A stretch of DNA of 64,000 bases from assembly GCF_004379255.2 (NCBI RefSeq), contig NC_056047.1:24628293-24692292 (forward strand). Reading direction: 5' to 3'. A program made the position numbers and the translations under genes. The DNA is from Salvia splendens. Taxonomy: Eukaryota > Streptophyta > Magnoliopsida > Lamiales > Lamiaceae. Shown here piece by piece: positions 11,672 through 22,580 of this stretch. Each line of letters begins with the position of its first letter. Position 1 is the stretch's first letter. The notes beneath the pieces were generated by a model. That model had not been told where the DNA came from, did not search any database, and was given only the letters and a program-made list of their open reading frames with translations.

Positions 11672-12748
11672 ATGCCACCGAGACGCAGACGTGGCCCACA
11701 AGTGGAGAACAACGTGGAGGAACAGTCAGAGGGAAGTGTCGGGAATCAACCCCCGCCTCCACCACCACCCCCACCTCAACCTCAAGAGAGAGAATACATT
11801 AAGGCCTTCTGAAAGGAAAACCCTCCAAAGTTTGACGGACTGGGAGAGCCCCCGAAGGCAGAGGCTTGGCTACGCGACCTCGAGCGTATATTTGACTTCA
11901 TGGGATGCACCGACAGGGAACGTCTGGCTTGCGTGACTTATCAACTGACTGGGCCTGCCGATTTTTGGTGGGAAACTAAACGAAGAACTATGAACCCTGC
12001 TCGCCGTGAGGTGCTCACATGGGAAGAATTCAAGGAAGAGGTGTACGACAAGTACATTCCCATGAGCTATAGACGGGCGAAGATAGTGGAGTTCCACACC
12101 CTGAAACAGGGAAACATGACGGTGACAGAGTACGATCGTGCTCTTTGTGAAATGACCCGATGTGCGCCCGAGTTAGTGGACACCGATGAGAAGATGGCCG
12201 CAAAATTCCGTTCTGGCCTTTGACCAGAGATAAGGGTAGCCGTGGCCAGCCGCAGAGGAATCTCTTACTCCGAAATTTTGAGTTGCGCTTTAGATGTGGA
12301 AGAAGCACTGCCTATGGACGAGACGGCAGCGAATCCTACACCACCAACACCTCAACCGAACTATCGAGACAAGAGGAAGTGGAAAGACAACCGAGCTCTT
12401 TATGTCAACAAGCGACACCATTCTACTTTCCGTCAGACACAAGACTATGACCGACAAGCCATGCCACAACCGAGAGGGAATCAACAGAAGGCACCCCACT
12501 GCAACCGGTGCTCCAAGTACCACTTTGGCGAGTGCAGAGCTGGAGGCATCCGATGCTTCACTTGTGGTGGAAATGGACACATGTCTCGAGAGTGCCCGAA
12601 TAACAACAAAGGAGGAATGTGGAATAGGCAGGGACATGGGGAACAACAGCAACAACCACAACCCATTCGACAGGTGGCCCCACAGCAAGCTAGGGCGTAT
12701 GCGCTGAAAGGAAATGAAGGGCAGGAGCAGCAAACCGACAAGGACTGA
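11672..12748 (+). pseudogene. Gypsy (Tekay-like) gag with two in-frame stops
   Basis: One continuous frame from ATG 11672 to TGA 12746-12748, about 358 codons, broken by TGA at 11810-11812 and 12221-12223. After an Arg-rich start and a proline run comes a Retrotrans_gag domain (WLRDLERIFDFMGC, WEEFKEEVYDKYIP). The C-terminal part has CNRCSKYHFGEC followed by a CCHC knuckle CFTCGGNGHMSREC. Both stops sit where arginine is expected (KAF-R-KENPPKF and SGL-R-PEIRVA), consistent with CGA-to-TGA change at a CpG. Gag is followed only by about 70 bp of non-coding DNA and the polypurine tract, so no pol ever followed in this copy. Confidence 0.88.
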
Positions 12749-12817
12749 TGGGATAAAAGGGAAGTACCCCGAATTGTTTAAGGAAGACGACCAAACTTCA
12801 GGATGAAATTTCTGTTA

Positions 12818-12829
12818 AGAGGGGAAGGA
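12818..12829 (+). other. Polypurine tract of gypsy B
   Basis: agaggggaagga abuts the 3' LTR start TG at 12830. The same tract precedes the LTR at 16495. Confidence 0.88.
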
Positions 12830-15611
12830 TGTAGCACCCCGGAAAATTTTGACTTTTTTTTTATTATTATTTTTTTATTTGATGGCTTATTTTCGTTTTA
12901 TTAATGTGGATGTTGATTTGGAAATGCATATTTGGGATTTGATTTCTATGTGGTTATGTTAACGATGTGAAATTAATGGTTGAGAGTTATGTTGAATAAT
13001 ATGATATATTTTCCAATGGGGGGATTTAATTAAGTGGGATCATGCATATATTTCTAACCATATTATTTGGAATTTTTGGCCCTCCTATCCATTGGAAATA
13101 ATACTTTCTTTCTTGGATTTAATTAATTGCTTTGGGATATTTATCCAAATTAAATCCAAACCAAATTATCCCTATGCTATTCTACATAATTTTTGCCCAT
13201 ATGCCTTTCAATTACTTGTGGGATTAATTTATTTATTACCTATTTTGTGGGAGTCTTTTCCTACAAGAAATTACAAATTTAAATCCTATTCCTATTTAAT
13301 TGAGGATTTAATTTTTTTTTAAAATACTCCCCTAGTACACGTCCCTTTTCCCTATTTTTACTCCACAATTTTTTTTATTTTTATTTTTGTTTATTTAAGT
13401 GGGGAATTAATCCTAGAATATAAAAAAGGAGAAACCCAAACCCTAGCCCCATTATTTCAATGCCTTTTTCTCTCCCTCTTCTCCCTCCCACACGCCTTTT
13501 TCCCTCTTCCCCACCAATCCTTCACAAATTCTTCAATCTTGCTTCGTTTTGGAGTTGGAAACTCAATAATCGTTGAAGAATCGAGCCATTCGTTGCCTCT
13601 ACCGATTGTTTTTCAAGTGAAAGGTATACTTTGATTCATCTTTCTCCTTCTTACCATTGAATCTTTGTTCTTGATTCCCTCATGCATATAGTGAGTGTAG
13701 AAGATCTAAGAATTAATCGGGTGGGATTGAAGGTTACATGAGAAAATTTATGTGTAAGCGTTTATTGATGTGTATGAATGAACTTGTGGATGATAATTGG
13801 TGAATGATATGTGAACATATGAGAACATGGTTGTGAGATCTTTTTGAAGCATGATTATGTGTTGGAAGCATGAATAAATGGGTTTAGATGAATGATAGAT
13901 AAACCCTAATTCGAATTTGTGAAGCATGAAAACTGGGGTGTTCGAACAGTAGATTCCGACGTGTGTTGGACCGACCAAACAATCTTATTTTGGCACGAAT
14001 TTTTAACTGAGTAAAATTTGAGATGTCTTCTGTGTTTTGAATATATTTTAGCCTCTTTTGACTAAAGATGAATTTTTAATGAATTTTTGAAGTTAACTGC
14101 GCAGTTCTATCAGAATTTATATTATCGTCTAGTGAGTTTCGTTTTTGATTTTACCGACCTAAAGATGCGAAATTTTAACTGGATGATCTTTGATGTGTCT
14201 ACCGTGTTGTGGTAAAATTTCAGCCCCATCGGAGGTCGGATGGATTTTTAATGAATTTTACAAAACGATTGCGCAGTTCTGCCAGATTTCTGTCATGTTA
14301 AAATAATACCTGTTGTCAAGTTTGAATGAATTACATGATGCATGTGTGATTAAGGAACGTATCTTATGGAGTGGTTATGTGTTATACGTTGAGGTATACT
14401 ATAGGGTATTTTCTTATGTTGGTGAAAGTTTGGGATGTGCAATTTAAGAAAACGAAGAAAGGAACGATAGGGCATGCATGTTAAATTGTATTGATGGAAG
14501 GCTGATTGTGTTGTGGTGTTGACAAGGGTTGTTGTGCGTACGTGAGCATAAGGAACGAGGGTTGCTTTTGACTTGCGTATTGTATTGTCTAAGCAAGCGA
14601 GGTGGGCTTTCTTTTACTAAACTCTTTTACGTTTCAAAAATATATATTGTGGAGCTATAAGGGTGGTTTAAAGTGTTATGTCATGCCATGGTTGTTTTGA
14701 TGTTGAGATTGTTGCCTGATGCCTAGTTCGTTTGAGCTTGCTCTGTTAGGCTATAGCGCTATGTTGAGATTGTGCTTGATGCCTAGTTCGTTTGAGCTTG
14801 CTCCGTTAGGCTATAGAGCTATGTTGAGATTGTGCTTGATGCCTAGTTTGTGAGTTCGCTCCATTAGGCTATAGGGCTATGATAAACGAATTCGGGCCTG
14901 AGTAGGGCCGCAAACCCTATCAGGCTGTGTACACAGGTGGGATCGGGAGCCGTCCTTGCAAGTCGGCCGGTCTCGTGGGCGAATAGTGTGGCCTCACTTT
15001 CGTCGCACTATGGTAAGAGGATGTGAATGATTGATTGATTGATGAGAAAATAGGGAGATTATTTTGTCTGGCCAGACTATAAAAATGTTTTTGTGCTCTC
15101 GATGATATTTCTTAACTACATGTAAAACTCGAGTTCACTGGTATGGATAACATAACTGTTATAAAATGTTTTCGGCATGAGCCCATTGATTACAACAAGT
15201 ACTCAGCCCTGCATTTCTTTTTAAAATTTTGCAGGTTGAGCGGGATGTTGCGATGGATGTTGAGTGAGCTTTAGGAATTCCCGGATGCGTCGTGTCTTCA
15301 TACATGGGTGTCATCCTATGACTCTCCTTTGATACTTGTTTTTCCGCAGCCGTGTTTCGAATCGTTCTTGTTAAAGTCTTTCATTTTTCCCCACACGACG
15401 TTATGACATTATTTACCTTGAGACATTAATCCGTTGTTTAACTATTCGATAGACCAAAATATTTCTTTTTGAAGTTAATTGGGTTTTCATATTCAATCTC
15501 GTCCTTTATTGTTGTCTTTCATTGCGTCCCCCTTTTCTTCCCCGCTCCTTAGTCCCTCCCGTCGTCACGTTTTCTCCGTCTTCACTATCCTTAGTAAGGG
15601 CGGTCGTGACA
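12830..15611 (+). repeat. Gypsy B 3' LTR
   Basis: Full-length copy of the 5' LTR with scattered substitutions and small indels. TATA box at 13419-13426, 60-bp triplication at 14702-14881, ends in gtcgtgaca. Followed by the target duplication aaagg. Confidence 0.92.
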
Positions 15612-15616
15612 AAAGG

Positions 15617-16053
15617 AGACAGAAAACACACCTTTTTCCACTCACAAATTTTCGTCCACTCCTTTGGGAGAGAGAAATCGAAAATTACCTTCCTCCGTGA
15701 GCTGAGTTCTGTCTTCGTTATTCAAGTCCTAATACGTTGGTGAGATTTGCCCACACAAATATCGGCGTATAGTCCGGGACACCAGTCAGATGATCTGAGG
15801 TCTTGTATTGAAGATCTTCACGTGGAGACGGAGCGAGCCATCATCGATTCTTGATTGAATCAACGAGCTAAATTGGCTAATTCCGTAGTAAGCATGTTTT
15901 AGGGATTTTATATGCTAAAGCATGTTTTAATTCAAGTTATGAGCATGATACATGTGAAAATTGCGCGAATAGAATTTGTCTAAATAATCTGCTAAATAGA
16001 TCAAATTCATGTGATCGGACATTTAACGCACGCTACCGCTGCCAGCCCCTTCA
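15617..16053 (+). repeat. Copia 1 3' LTR, right part
   Basis: Continues exactly where 8148 stopped (agacagaaaacacacc ...) and matches 631-1069. Ends ccccttca. The next bases gggcg are the likely right target duplication in the gypsy A LTR. Confidence 0.9.
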
Positions 16054-16494
16054 GGGCGGTCGTGACAAAGTGGTATCAGAGCTTCGTTCTTTCGCTCTGG
16101 TCCGAGAGTCTTCTTTCATATTAAGTCTAGAATAGTAAACCTTATACTAGAAGTGTCACGAAGGCTCAATATCCAAAGCATCACGCTCAACCAAAGAAAG
16201 TGAGGTATGTTTTAAGTAATTAAAAGCATGTGACATCGATGTATGAAATTGATGATGATATGTTGATGATGTTTTGGCAAGTGTACGTATGTGAATAAAC
16301 GTTGTGTGAAAATGAGACGTGATGATATGATTATGTTGGAACGTGAGCATGAATTGTGTGATGTCATAAAGGTGTGTTATGTGTGAAAGTACTATGACGT
16401 GGGAGTTAGAAGATAAGATGAAAGAGAAGTACCCCGATTTGTTTTTGTGAGACGACCAAATTTTAGGACGAAAATTCTGTTAAGAGGGGAAGGA
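16054..16494 (+). mobile_element. Gypsy A LTR tail, PBS and short internal region without genes
   Basis: gggcggtcgtgaca (16054-16067) ends the gypsy A 5' LTR. tggtatcagagc (16071-16082) is the PBS. The leader matches that of element B for about 250 bp, then jumps to the sequence that precedes the polypurine tract (taagaggggaagga, to 16494). Gag is gone, leaving about 0.43 kb between LTRs, a LARD/TRIM-like deletion derivative with very long LTRs. Confidence 0.85.
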
Positions 16495-19285
16495 TGTAGC
16501 ACCCCGGAAAATTGTGACTTTTTGTTTTTTTTTAATTGATGGCTTATTTTCGTTTTATTAATGTGGATGTTGATTTGGAAATGCATTTTTGGGAATTGAT
16601 TTCTATGTGGTTGTGTTAACGATGTGAAATTAATGGTTGAGAGTTATGTTGAATAATATTTTATGTTTTCCAATGGGGGAGATTTAATTAAGTGGGATCA
16701 TGCATATATTTCTAGCCATATTATTTGGAATTTTTTGCCCTCCTATCCATTGGAAATAATACGTTCTTTATTGGATTTAATTAATTGCTTTGGGATATTT
16801 ATCCAGATTAAATCCAAACCAAATTATCCCTATGCTATTCTATATAATTTTTGCCCATATGCCTTTCAATTACTTGTGGGATTAATTTATTTGTTACCTA
16901 TTTTGTGGGAGTCTTTTCCTACAAGAAATTTCCAATTTAAATCTTATTCCTATTTAATTGAGGATTTAAATATTTTTTTTAAAATACTCCTCTAGTACAC
17001 GTCCCTTTTCCCTATTTTTACTCCACAATTTTTTTTTATTTTTATTTTTATTTATTTAAGTGGGGAATTAATCCTAGAATATAAAAAGGGAGAAACCCAA
17101 ACCCTAGCCCCATTATTTCAATGTCTTTTTCTCTCCCTCTTCTCCCTCCCACACGCCTTTTTCCCTCTTCCCCACCAATCCTTCACAAATTCTTCAATCT
17201 TGCTTCGTTTTGGAGTTGGAAACTCAATATTAGTTGAAGAATCGAGCCATTCGTTGCCTCTACCGATTGTTTTTCAAGAGAAATGTACACTTTGATTCAT
17301 CTTTCTCTTTCTTACCATTGAATCCTTGTTCTTGATTCTCTCATGCATATAGTGAGTGTAGAAGATCTAAGAATTAATCGGGTGGGATTGATGGTTACAT
17401 GAGAAAATATATGTGTAAGCGTTTATTGATGTGTATGAATGAACTTGTGGTTGATCGTTGGAGAATGATATGTGAACATATGAGAACATGGTTGTGAGAT
17501 CTTTTTGAAGCATGATTATGTGTTGGAAGCATGAATAAATTGGTTTAGATGAATGATAGATAAACCCTAATTCGAATTTGTGGAGCATGAAAACTGTGGT
17601 ATTCAAACAGTAGATTCCGACGTGTGTTTGACCGAACAAACAATATTATTTTGGCACGAATTTTTAACTGAATAAAATTTGATATGTCTTCTGTGTTGTG
17701 TATAAAGTTTAGCCTCTTTTGACGGAAGATGAATTTTTAATGAATTTTTGAAGTTAACTGCGCAGTTCTGTTAGTATTTGTATTCTCGTCCAGTGAGTTT
17801 AGTTTTTGATTTTACTGACCTAAATATGTTATTTTAATGTGAAATTTTAACTGGATGATCTTTGATGTGTCTACTGCGTTGTGGTAAAATTTCAGCCCCA
17901 TCGGAGGTCGGATGGATTTTTAATGATTTTTACAAAACGACTGCGCAGTTCTGCCAGATTTCTATCATGTTAAAATAATACCTGTTGTCAAGTTTGAATG
18001 AATTACATGATACATGTGTGATTAAGGAACGTATCTTATAGCGTGGTTATCTGTGACATGTTGAGAAATATTATGGCATGTTTTCCTTTTGTTGATGAAT
18101 GTTTGGGATGGGTAATTTAAGAGAATGATGAAAGGAACGATAGGGCATGCATGTTAAATTGTATAGATGGAAGGCTGATTGTGTTGTAGTGTTGACAAGG
18201 GTTGTTGTGCGTACGTGAGCATAAGGAACGAGGGTTGCTTTTGAGTTGCGTATTGTGTTGTGTAAGCAAGCGAGGTGGGCTTTCTTTTACTAAACTCTTT
18301 TACGTTTCAAAATTTCGATGTTGGAGCTATAAGGGTGGTTTAAAGTGTTATGTCATGCCATGATTGTTTTGAAGTTGAGATTGTTGCATGATACCTAGTT
18401 CGTTTGAGCTTGCTCCGTTAGGCTATAGGGCTATGTTGAGATTGTGCTTGATGCCTAGTTCGTTTGAGCTTGCTCCGTTAGGCTATAGAGCTATGTTGAG
18501 ATTGTGCTTGATGCCTAGTTTGTGAGTTCGCTCCATTAGGCTATAGGGCTATGATAAACGAATTCGGGTCTGAGTAGGGCCGCAAACCCTATCAGGCTGT
18601 GTACACAGATGGGATCGGGAGCCGTCCTTGCAAGTCGGCCGGTCTCGTAGGCGAATAGTGTGGCCACACTTTCGTCGCACTATGGTATGAGGAAGTGAAT
18701 GATTGATTGATTGATGAGAAAGTGGGGAGATTGTTTTGTCTGGCCAGACTATGAAAATGTTTTTGTGTTCTCGATGATATTTCTTAACTACATGTAAAAC
18801 TTGAGTTCACTGGTTTGGATGACATAACTGTTATAAAATGTTTTCGGCATGTGCCCATTGAGTACAACAAGTACTCAGCCCTGCATATGTTTTCCCTATG
18901 TGCAGGTTGAGCGGGATATTGCAGCGGATGTTGAGTGAGCGTTAGGAATTCCCGGATGCGTCGTGTCTTCATACATGGGCGTCATCATCCTATGACTCTC
19001 CTTTGATCCTTGTTTTTCCGCTGCCTTGTTTTGAATCGTTCTTGATAAAGTCTTTCATTTTTCCCCACACTACGTTATGACATTATTTACCTTTAGACAT
19101 TAATCCATTGTTTAACTATTCGATAGACCAAAATATTTCTTTTAGAAGTTAATTGGGTTTTCATATTAAATCTCGTCCTTTATTGTTGTCTTTCATTGCG
19201 TCCCTCATTTCTTCCCCGCTCCTTAGTCCCTCCCCTCGTCCCGTTTTCCCCGTCTTCACTATCCTTAGTAAGGGCGGTCGTGACA
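16495..19285 (+). repeat. Gypsy A 3' LTR
   Basis: Full-length LTR of about 2.79 kb from tgtagcaccccgg to ggtcgtgaca, with TATA at 17080-17087 and the 60-bp triplication at 18374-18552. It is more diverged from the B LTRs than those are from each other, and shares its subfamily variants with 1-408. Confidence 0.9.
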
Positions 19286-20169
19286 AAGTGGTATTTTGTG
19301 GGCTTTCTTTACAAATCTTTTTATTTTCCGAAAATATGATGTGGTGTTATAAGGGTGGTTTAACTTGTTATGTCATGCCATGAATTATTTTGATTGAGAT
19401 TGTGTGCCTGATGCCTAGTTCGTCTGAGTTCGCTCCATTAGGCTATAGGGCCATGATAAAAGAATTCGGGTCTGAGTAGGGCCGCAAACCCTATCAGGCT
19501 GTGTACACAGGTGGGATCGGGAGCCGTCCTTGAAGTCGGCCGGTAACGTGGGCGAATAGTGTGGCCACACTTTCGTCGCACTATGGTAAGAGGAAGTGAA
19601 TGATTGATTGATTGATTGATGAGAAAGTGGGGAGATTGTTTTGTCTGACCAGACTATGAAAATGTTTTTGTGTTCTCGATGATATTTCTTAACTACATGT
19701 AAAACTCGAGTTCACTTGTTTGGATGACATAACTGTTACAAAATGTTTTCGGCATGAGCCCATTGAGTACAATAAGTACTCAGCCCTGGATATGTTTTCC
19801 CTATGTGCAGGTTGAGCGGGATGTTGCAACGGATGTTGAGTGAGCTTTAGGAATTCCCGGATGCGTCGTGTCTTCATACATGGGCGTCATCCTATGACTC
19901 TCCTTTGATACTTGTTTTTCCGTGCCTTGTTTCGAATCGTTCTTGATAAAGTCTTTCATTTTTCCCCACACTACTTTATGACATTATTCCGTTGTTTAAC
20001 TATTCGATAGACCAAAATATTTCTTTTTGAAGTTAATTGGGTTTTCATATTCAATCTCGTCCTTTATTGTTGTCTTTCATTGCGTCCCTCATTTCTTCCC
20101 CGCTCCTTAGTCCCTCCCCTCGTCACGTTTTCCCCGTCTTCACTATCCTTAGTAAGGGCGGTCATGACA
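19286..20169 (+). repeat. PBS fragment and partial third LTR of the gypsy family
   Basis: After the LTR end, aagtggtat (19286-19294) is the start of a PBS region. The sequence then jumps directly into the last third of another LTR (gtgggctttc ... ggtcatgaca at 20169). This leaves an LTR-internal-LTR-deleted internal-LTR arrangement, typical of unequal or illegitimate recombination. This third LTR carries only one copy of the 60-bp block and ends against Athila B gag. Confidence 0.82.
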
Positions 20170-20958
20170 TTCCCTGACCCTTAACTGATTGAAACTTCCT
20201 CCTGATGAGGAGTTTGCTAGGTCCTTTGTTGCCTTGTTCATTCCCTCATAAAAGGTATGATGTATTTCTATATCGGCCATACGATGATACGGACATGCAT
20301 CCAAGAGGCTCATATATTTCGCCCAATAGTCACTCAAGGGTTCCTCGTACCCTTGTTTCACACTAGTGATCTCTCTCTTCAGCGCGCTCGTCTTTGATGA
20401 CGGGAAGAATTCCCCTAAGAATGCCGACTTGAAATCTGCCCAGCTCTCAATGGAATTGGGGGGCAGTCACATGAACCAAGTGTTAGCTTCCCCTTTCAGA
20501 ACGAACGGCAAAGCCTTCAATCTATAGTCATCCTCGGTCGCCCCTGCTGGCCTTCTCTGTGCCCTACAAATCTTACAGAACTCATGAAGGAATTCGTAAG
20601 GGCCTTCTTAGCTCTTTCCACAGTACGTGGGCTGGATTGCAATAACATGGGGCTTCACATCACAGGCTGTCTGCCCCGGGATGACTACTATAGTCTGCGG
20701 TGGTTCTCCTTCGGTATGCGCGTTCAGCGTCCCGATCTCTGGATCGTCATCATTGTGGTCTGCCATTCTCCTGGGATTGCCTTCCAACTGTAGCCTTGGA
20801 TTGTTTGGTATTCCTCCTTCTATGGTGTCTTGTTCTTCGTTACTACTCGAACCTAAATCAGACAAAGCTGTCGACAGGCCGGATCGAGTGGTTACAAGTA
20901 TAGATCCTCGCTGAAGTATCTTCGGTCTCCACTGGTCAGGAGCCGAACTGCTTCTCAT
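20170..20958 (-). pseudogene. Athila-like gag (element B), 3' truncated
   Basis: On the minus strand one frame runs from about 20958 leftward: an N-terminal region, then a Retrotrans_gag domain (AGATEDDYRLKALPFVLKGE, ESWADFKSAFLGEFFP, YWAKYMSLLDACPYHRM, FYEGMNKATKDLANSSSGGS). Two in-frame stops occur, one after YCGKS near 20608 and one TGA near 20476 where arginine is expected (WFM-R-LP), again compatible with CGA to TGA. The gene is cut at 20170 by the partial gypsy LTR. A tRNA-Asp-type PBS and LTR lie just upstream on the same strand. Confidence 0.82.
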
Positions 20959-21044
20959 AAACTGAAATAAAAAGAAATAGAAAAATTATCCACAATACGT
21001 ATGCCAAAGTTTCACACAAAATAACAGTTAATAACGCCATTCAT
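20959..21044 (-). other. Short leader of Athila element B
   Basis: AT-rich spacer between the PBS and the first in-frame ATG of the broken gag on the minus strand. No other signal seen. Confidence 0.5.
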
Positions 21045-21061
21045 CCCCGACAACGGTGCCA
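21045..21061 (-). other. Primer-binding site (tRNA-Asp type) of Athila B
   Basis: On the minus strand this reads tggcaccgttgtcgggg, two substitutions away from tggcgccgttgccgggg, the tRNA-Asp-complementary PBS typical of Athila/Tat gypsy elements and seen intact at 35961-35977 and 61199-61215. It lies two bases after the LTR end. Confidence 0.85.
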
Positions 21062-21063
21062 TT

Positions 21064-22580
21064 TGAAAGAGCAGGTTCGTGTCAGGTGTCATTTCGAGCA
21101 CAGGATGTATCCTACTGATCAGGATGGAACCCCAGCTATGCCTGAACCTAGTATCAATAATTCCTCAACCCACTTCTACTGACTAGTATAGTGGACGTAA
21201 GGGTCGAATCCCACAGAGATGAATGCGTTTTGGGAATTGTGGTGAAATTCTGGAGATGTTTAGTTAGCTACCACGCTTTGGGTTGAGACTTTATCTAGGC
21301 TGGAAGTTAAGATCTTACTCTACTGATTAGGAGGTGTGAGAGACGTTTGATAAACAACTGTGTACGTGAGAGTAGGGGACATTATGTCTCTGAAAATATG
21401 TGTAAGGTACGGGATTACTATAAAAAGCTAAACGGAATATCAGAGGAAAAGAGGTAGTTAGGTGACTAGACTGACAGATCTGTAGGGTACCAGCTGAAAA
21501 TGTAGAAAAAGTAAATGACAAAAGCAAAAAGTACTAAAAAGTAAAAGTGGTCTCAAACTTGGATGTGGATGTTATCTTCTTCAACATGAATAAACTCAGA
21601 TCAACAATCTCAGATTTCATGAACGAGAAACACATATTAACAAACTTCACAGCTCAGATCCAAAATTAAAAACTCCAAATCGAAAGATTAATCTAGCGAA
21701 ACTGAAATCATGCTTACTGGGTGACATACAATGTGGCAGAAACTACGTAAACTAAACTTTCACATTTAACCAATTCAGATCTAAAATCTAACAGCTATCT
21801 GGACTTGCAAACTCAGGCTGATTAACTACAGAAATGAAAACATGCGATTCAACACTGGAAATTACCGTAACTACTGGATTTAAGCTACCTAGGTAGAATG
21901 AAACAGATTCAAAAGAAAACGATGCTCAAAGACAGCTTCATTGCATAAAAGGTGTTTGGATCTAAACGAAATTCTTCAAAAGCAAACGGAAATTGAAAGT
22001 GCAACAGGTCCAATGTAAGGAAACACGTAAAGATTAACTAAAAAAGCAATTAAAGATTGTTTGCCACTCCGGGCGATGAAACTGCTAACTCTACGAAACA
22101 CGCTGGCTGGAACGAGATAATGCGGAACTCTGGCAAACTGATGAGCTTCAGGTGACCATGGCTGTCGGTGAGGAACGAAAATATGAAGGATAATGCTGAA
22201 GGATTGATCTACCAAAGAGAGATTGCTAACTAAGCGTAGGAGTTCATGAACTAATTGATGATGATTCTCTCTCCAAGTGGCTTCCTTTTATAGGGAGGCC
22301 TGCCCTTGATTTTTAGGGTAGACTTCAAACATGAAGTGACTCTTTTGCCCCCTTGCTTGCGGCTAATCTTCCCAGCTATCCTTCTTCTCCATCTCGAGCC
22401 TTTTTAGCATGCATACTGGTCAGGATAGCAACATCCTGACGCCCTTTTCACCTGATTTCTCCTAACATTCCCATATTGGCTGGAACACTTCCCTGCACAC
22501 TTTAGCAAATGTTTTGCAGATATATTTCAATTATGCACATTATACTGACCAGTAACCAAGGCCTAGAATACGACTTATCA
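21064..22580 (-). repeat. Athila element B 5' LTR
   Basis: On the minus strand it starts tgataagtcgtattctaggc (from 22580) and ends gctctttca (21064), about 1.52 kb. A TATA box (ctataaaag, minus, near 22285-22293) and a conserved downstream block with catctctgtgggat (near 21215-21230), also seen in the LTR before 61196, support LTR identity. It begins inside the open frame of the Transposase_32-like ORF, so element B inserted there. Right flank atcgc (22581-22585) is the candidate target duplication; the partner has been lost. Confidence 0.78.
22285..22293 (-). promoter_or_regulatory. TATA box of Athila B LTR
   Basis: Minus-strand ctataaaag in the LTR, about 1.2 kb before the PBS, followed by a purine-rich leader start. 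Likely core promoter. Confidence 0.5.

Larger units (their letters stand above)
8149..15611 (+). mobile_element. Gypsy element B: complete gag-only (TR-GAG type) retrotransposon
   Basis: Two LTRs of about 2.78 kb (8149-10927 and 12830-15611) flank an internal region of only 1.9 kb. PBS, gag and polypurine tract are present; protease, reverse transcriptase, RNase H and integrase are absent. The 5-bp duplication aaagg at 8144-8148 and 15612-15616 confirms both ends, and removing the element restores the copia LTR exactly. The two LTRs look closely alike by eye, which suggests recent insertion. Its gag and leader resemble Tekay-type gypsy elements, so pol supplied in trans by such an element is likely (inference). 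Confidence 0.93.
407..16053 (+). mobile_element. Ty1/copia element 1, nested in gypsy A and itself interrupted
   Basis: Composite copia retrotransposon with 5' LTR remnant (409-1069), tRNA-Met-type PBS, long leader, gag-pol (3089-7047), polypurine tract and 3' LTR (7119-8148 plus 15617-16053). The 3' LTR is split by gypsy element B. The element sits in a gypsy LTR: the bases after its 3' end (gggcg, 16054-16058) are the LTR bases expected just before the insertion point. The left flank, the LTR start and one copy of the target duplication are missing, which implies a deletion of roughly 0.9 kb at the left junction. I place it near Tork/TAR-type copia from its leader and protein motifs, with low certainty on lineage. 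Confidence 0.85.
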
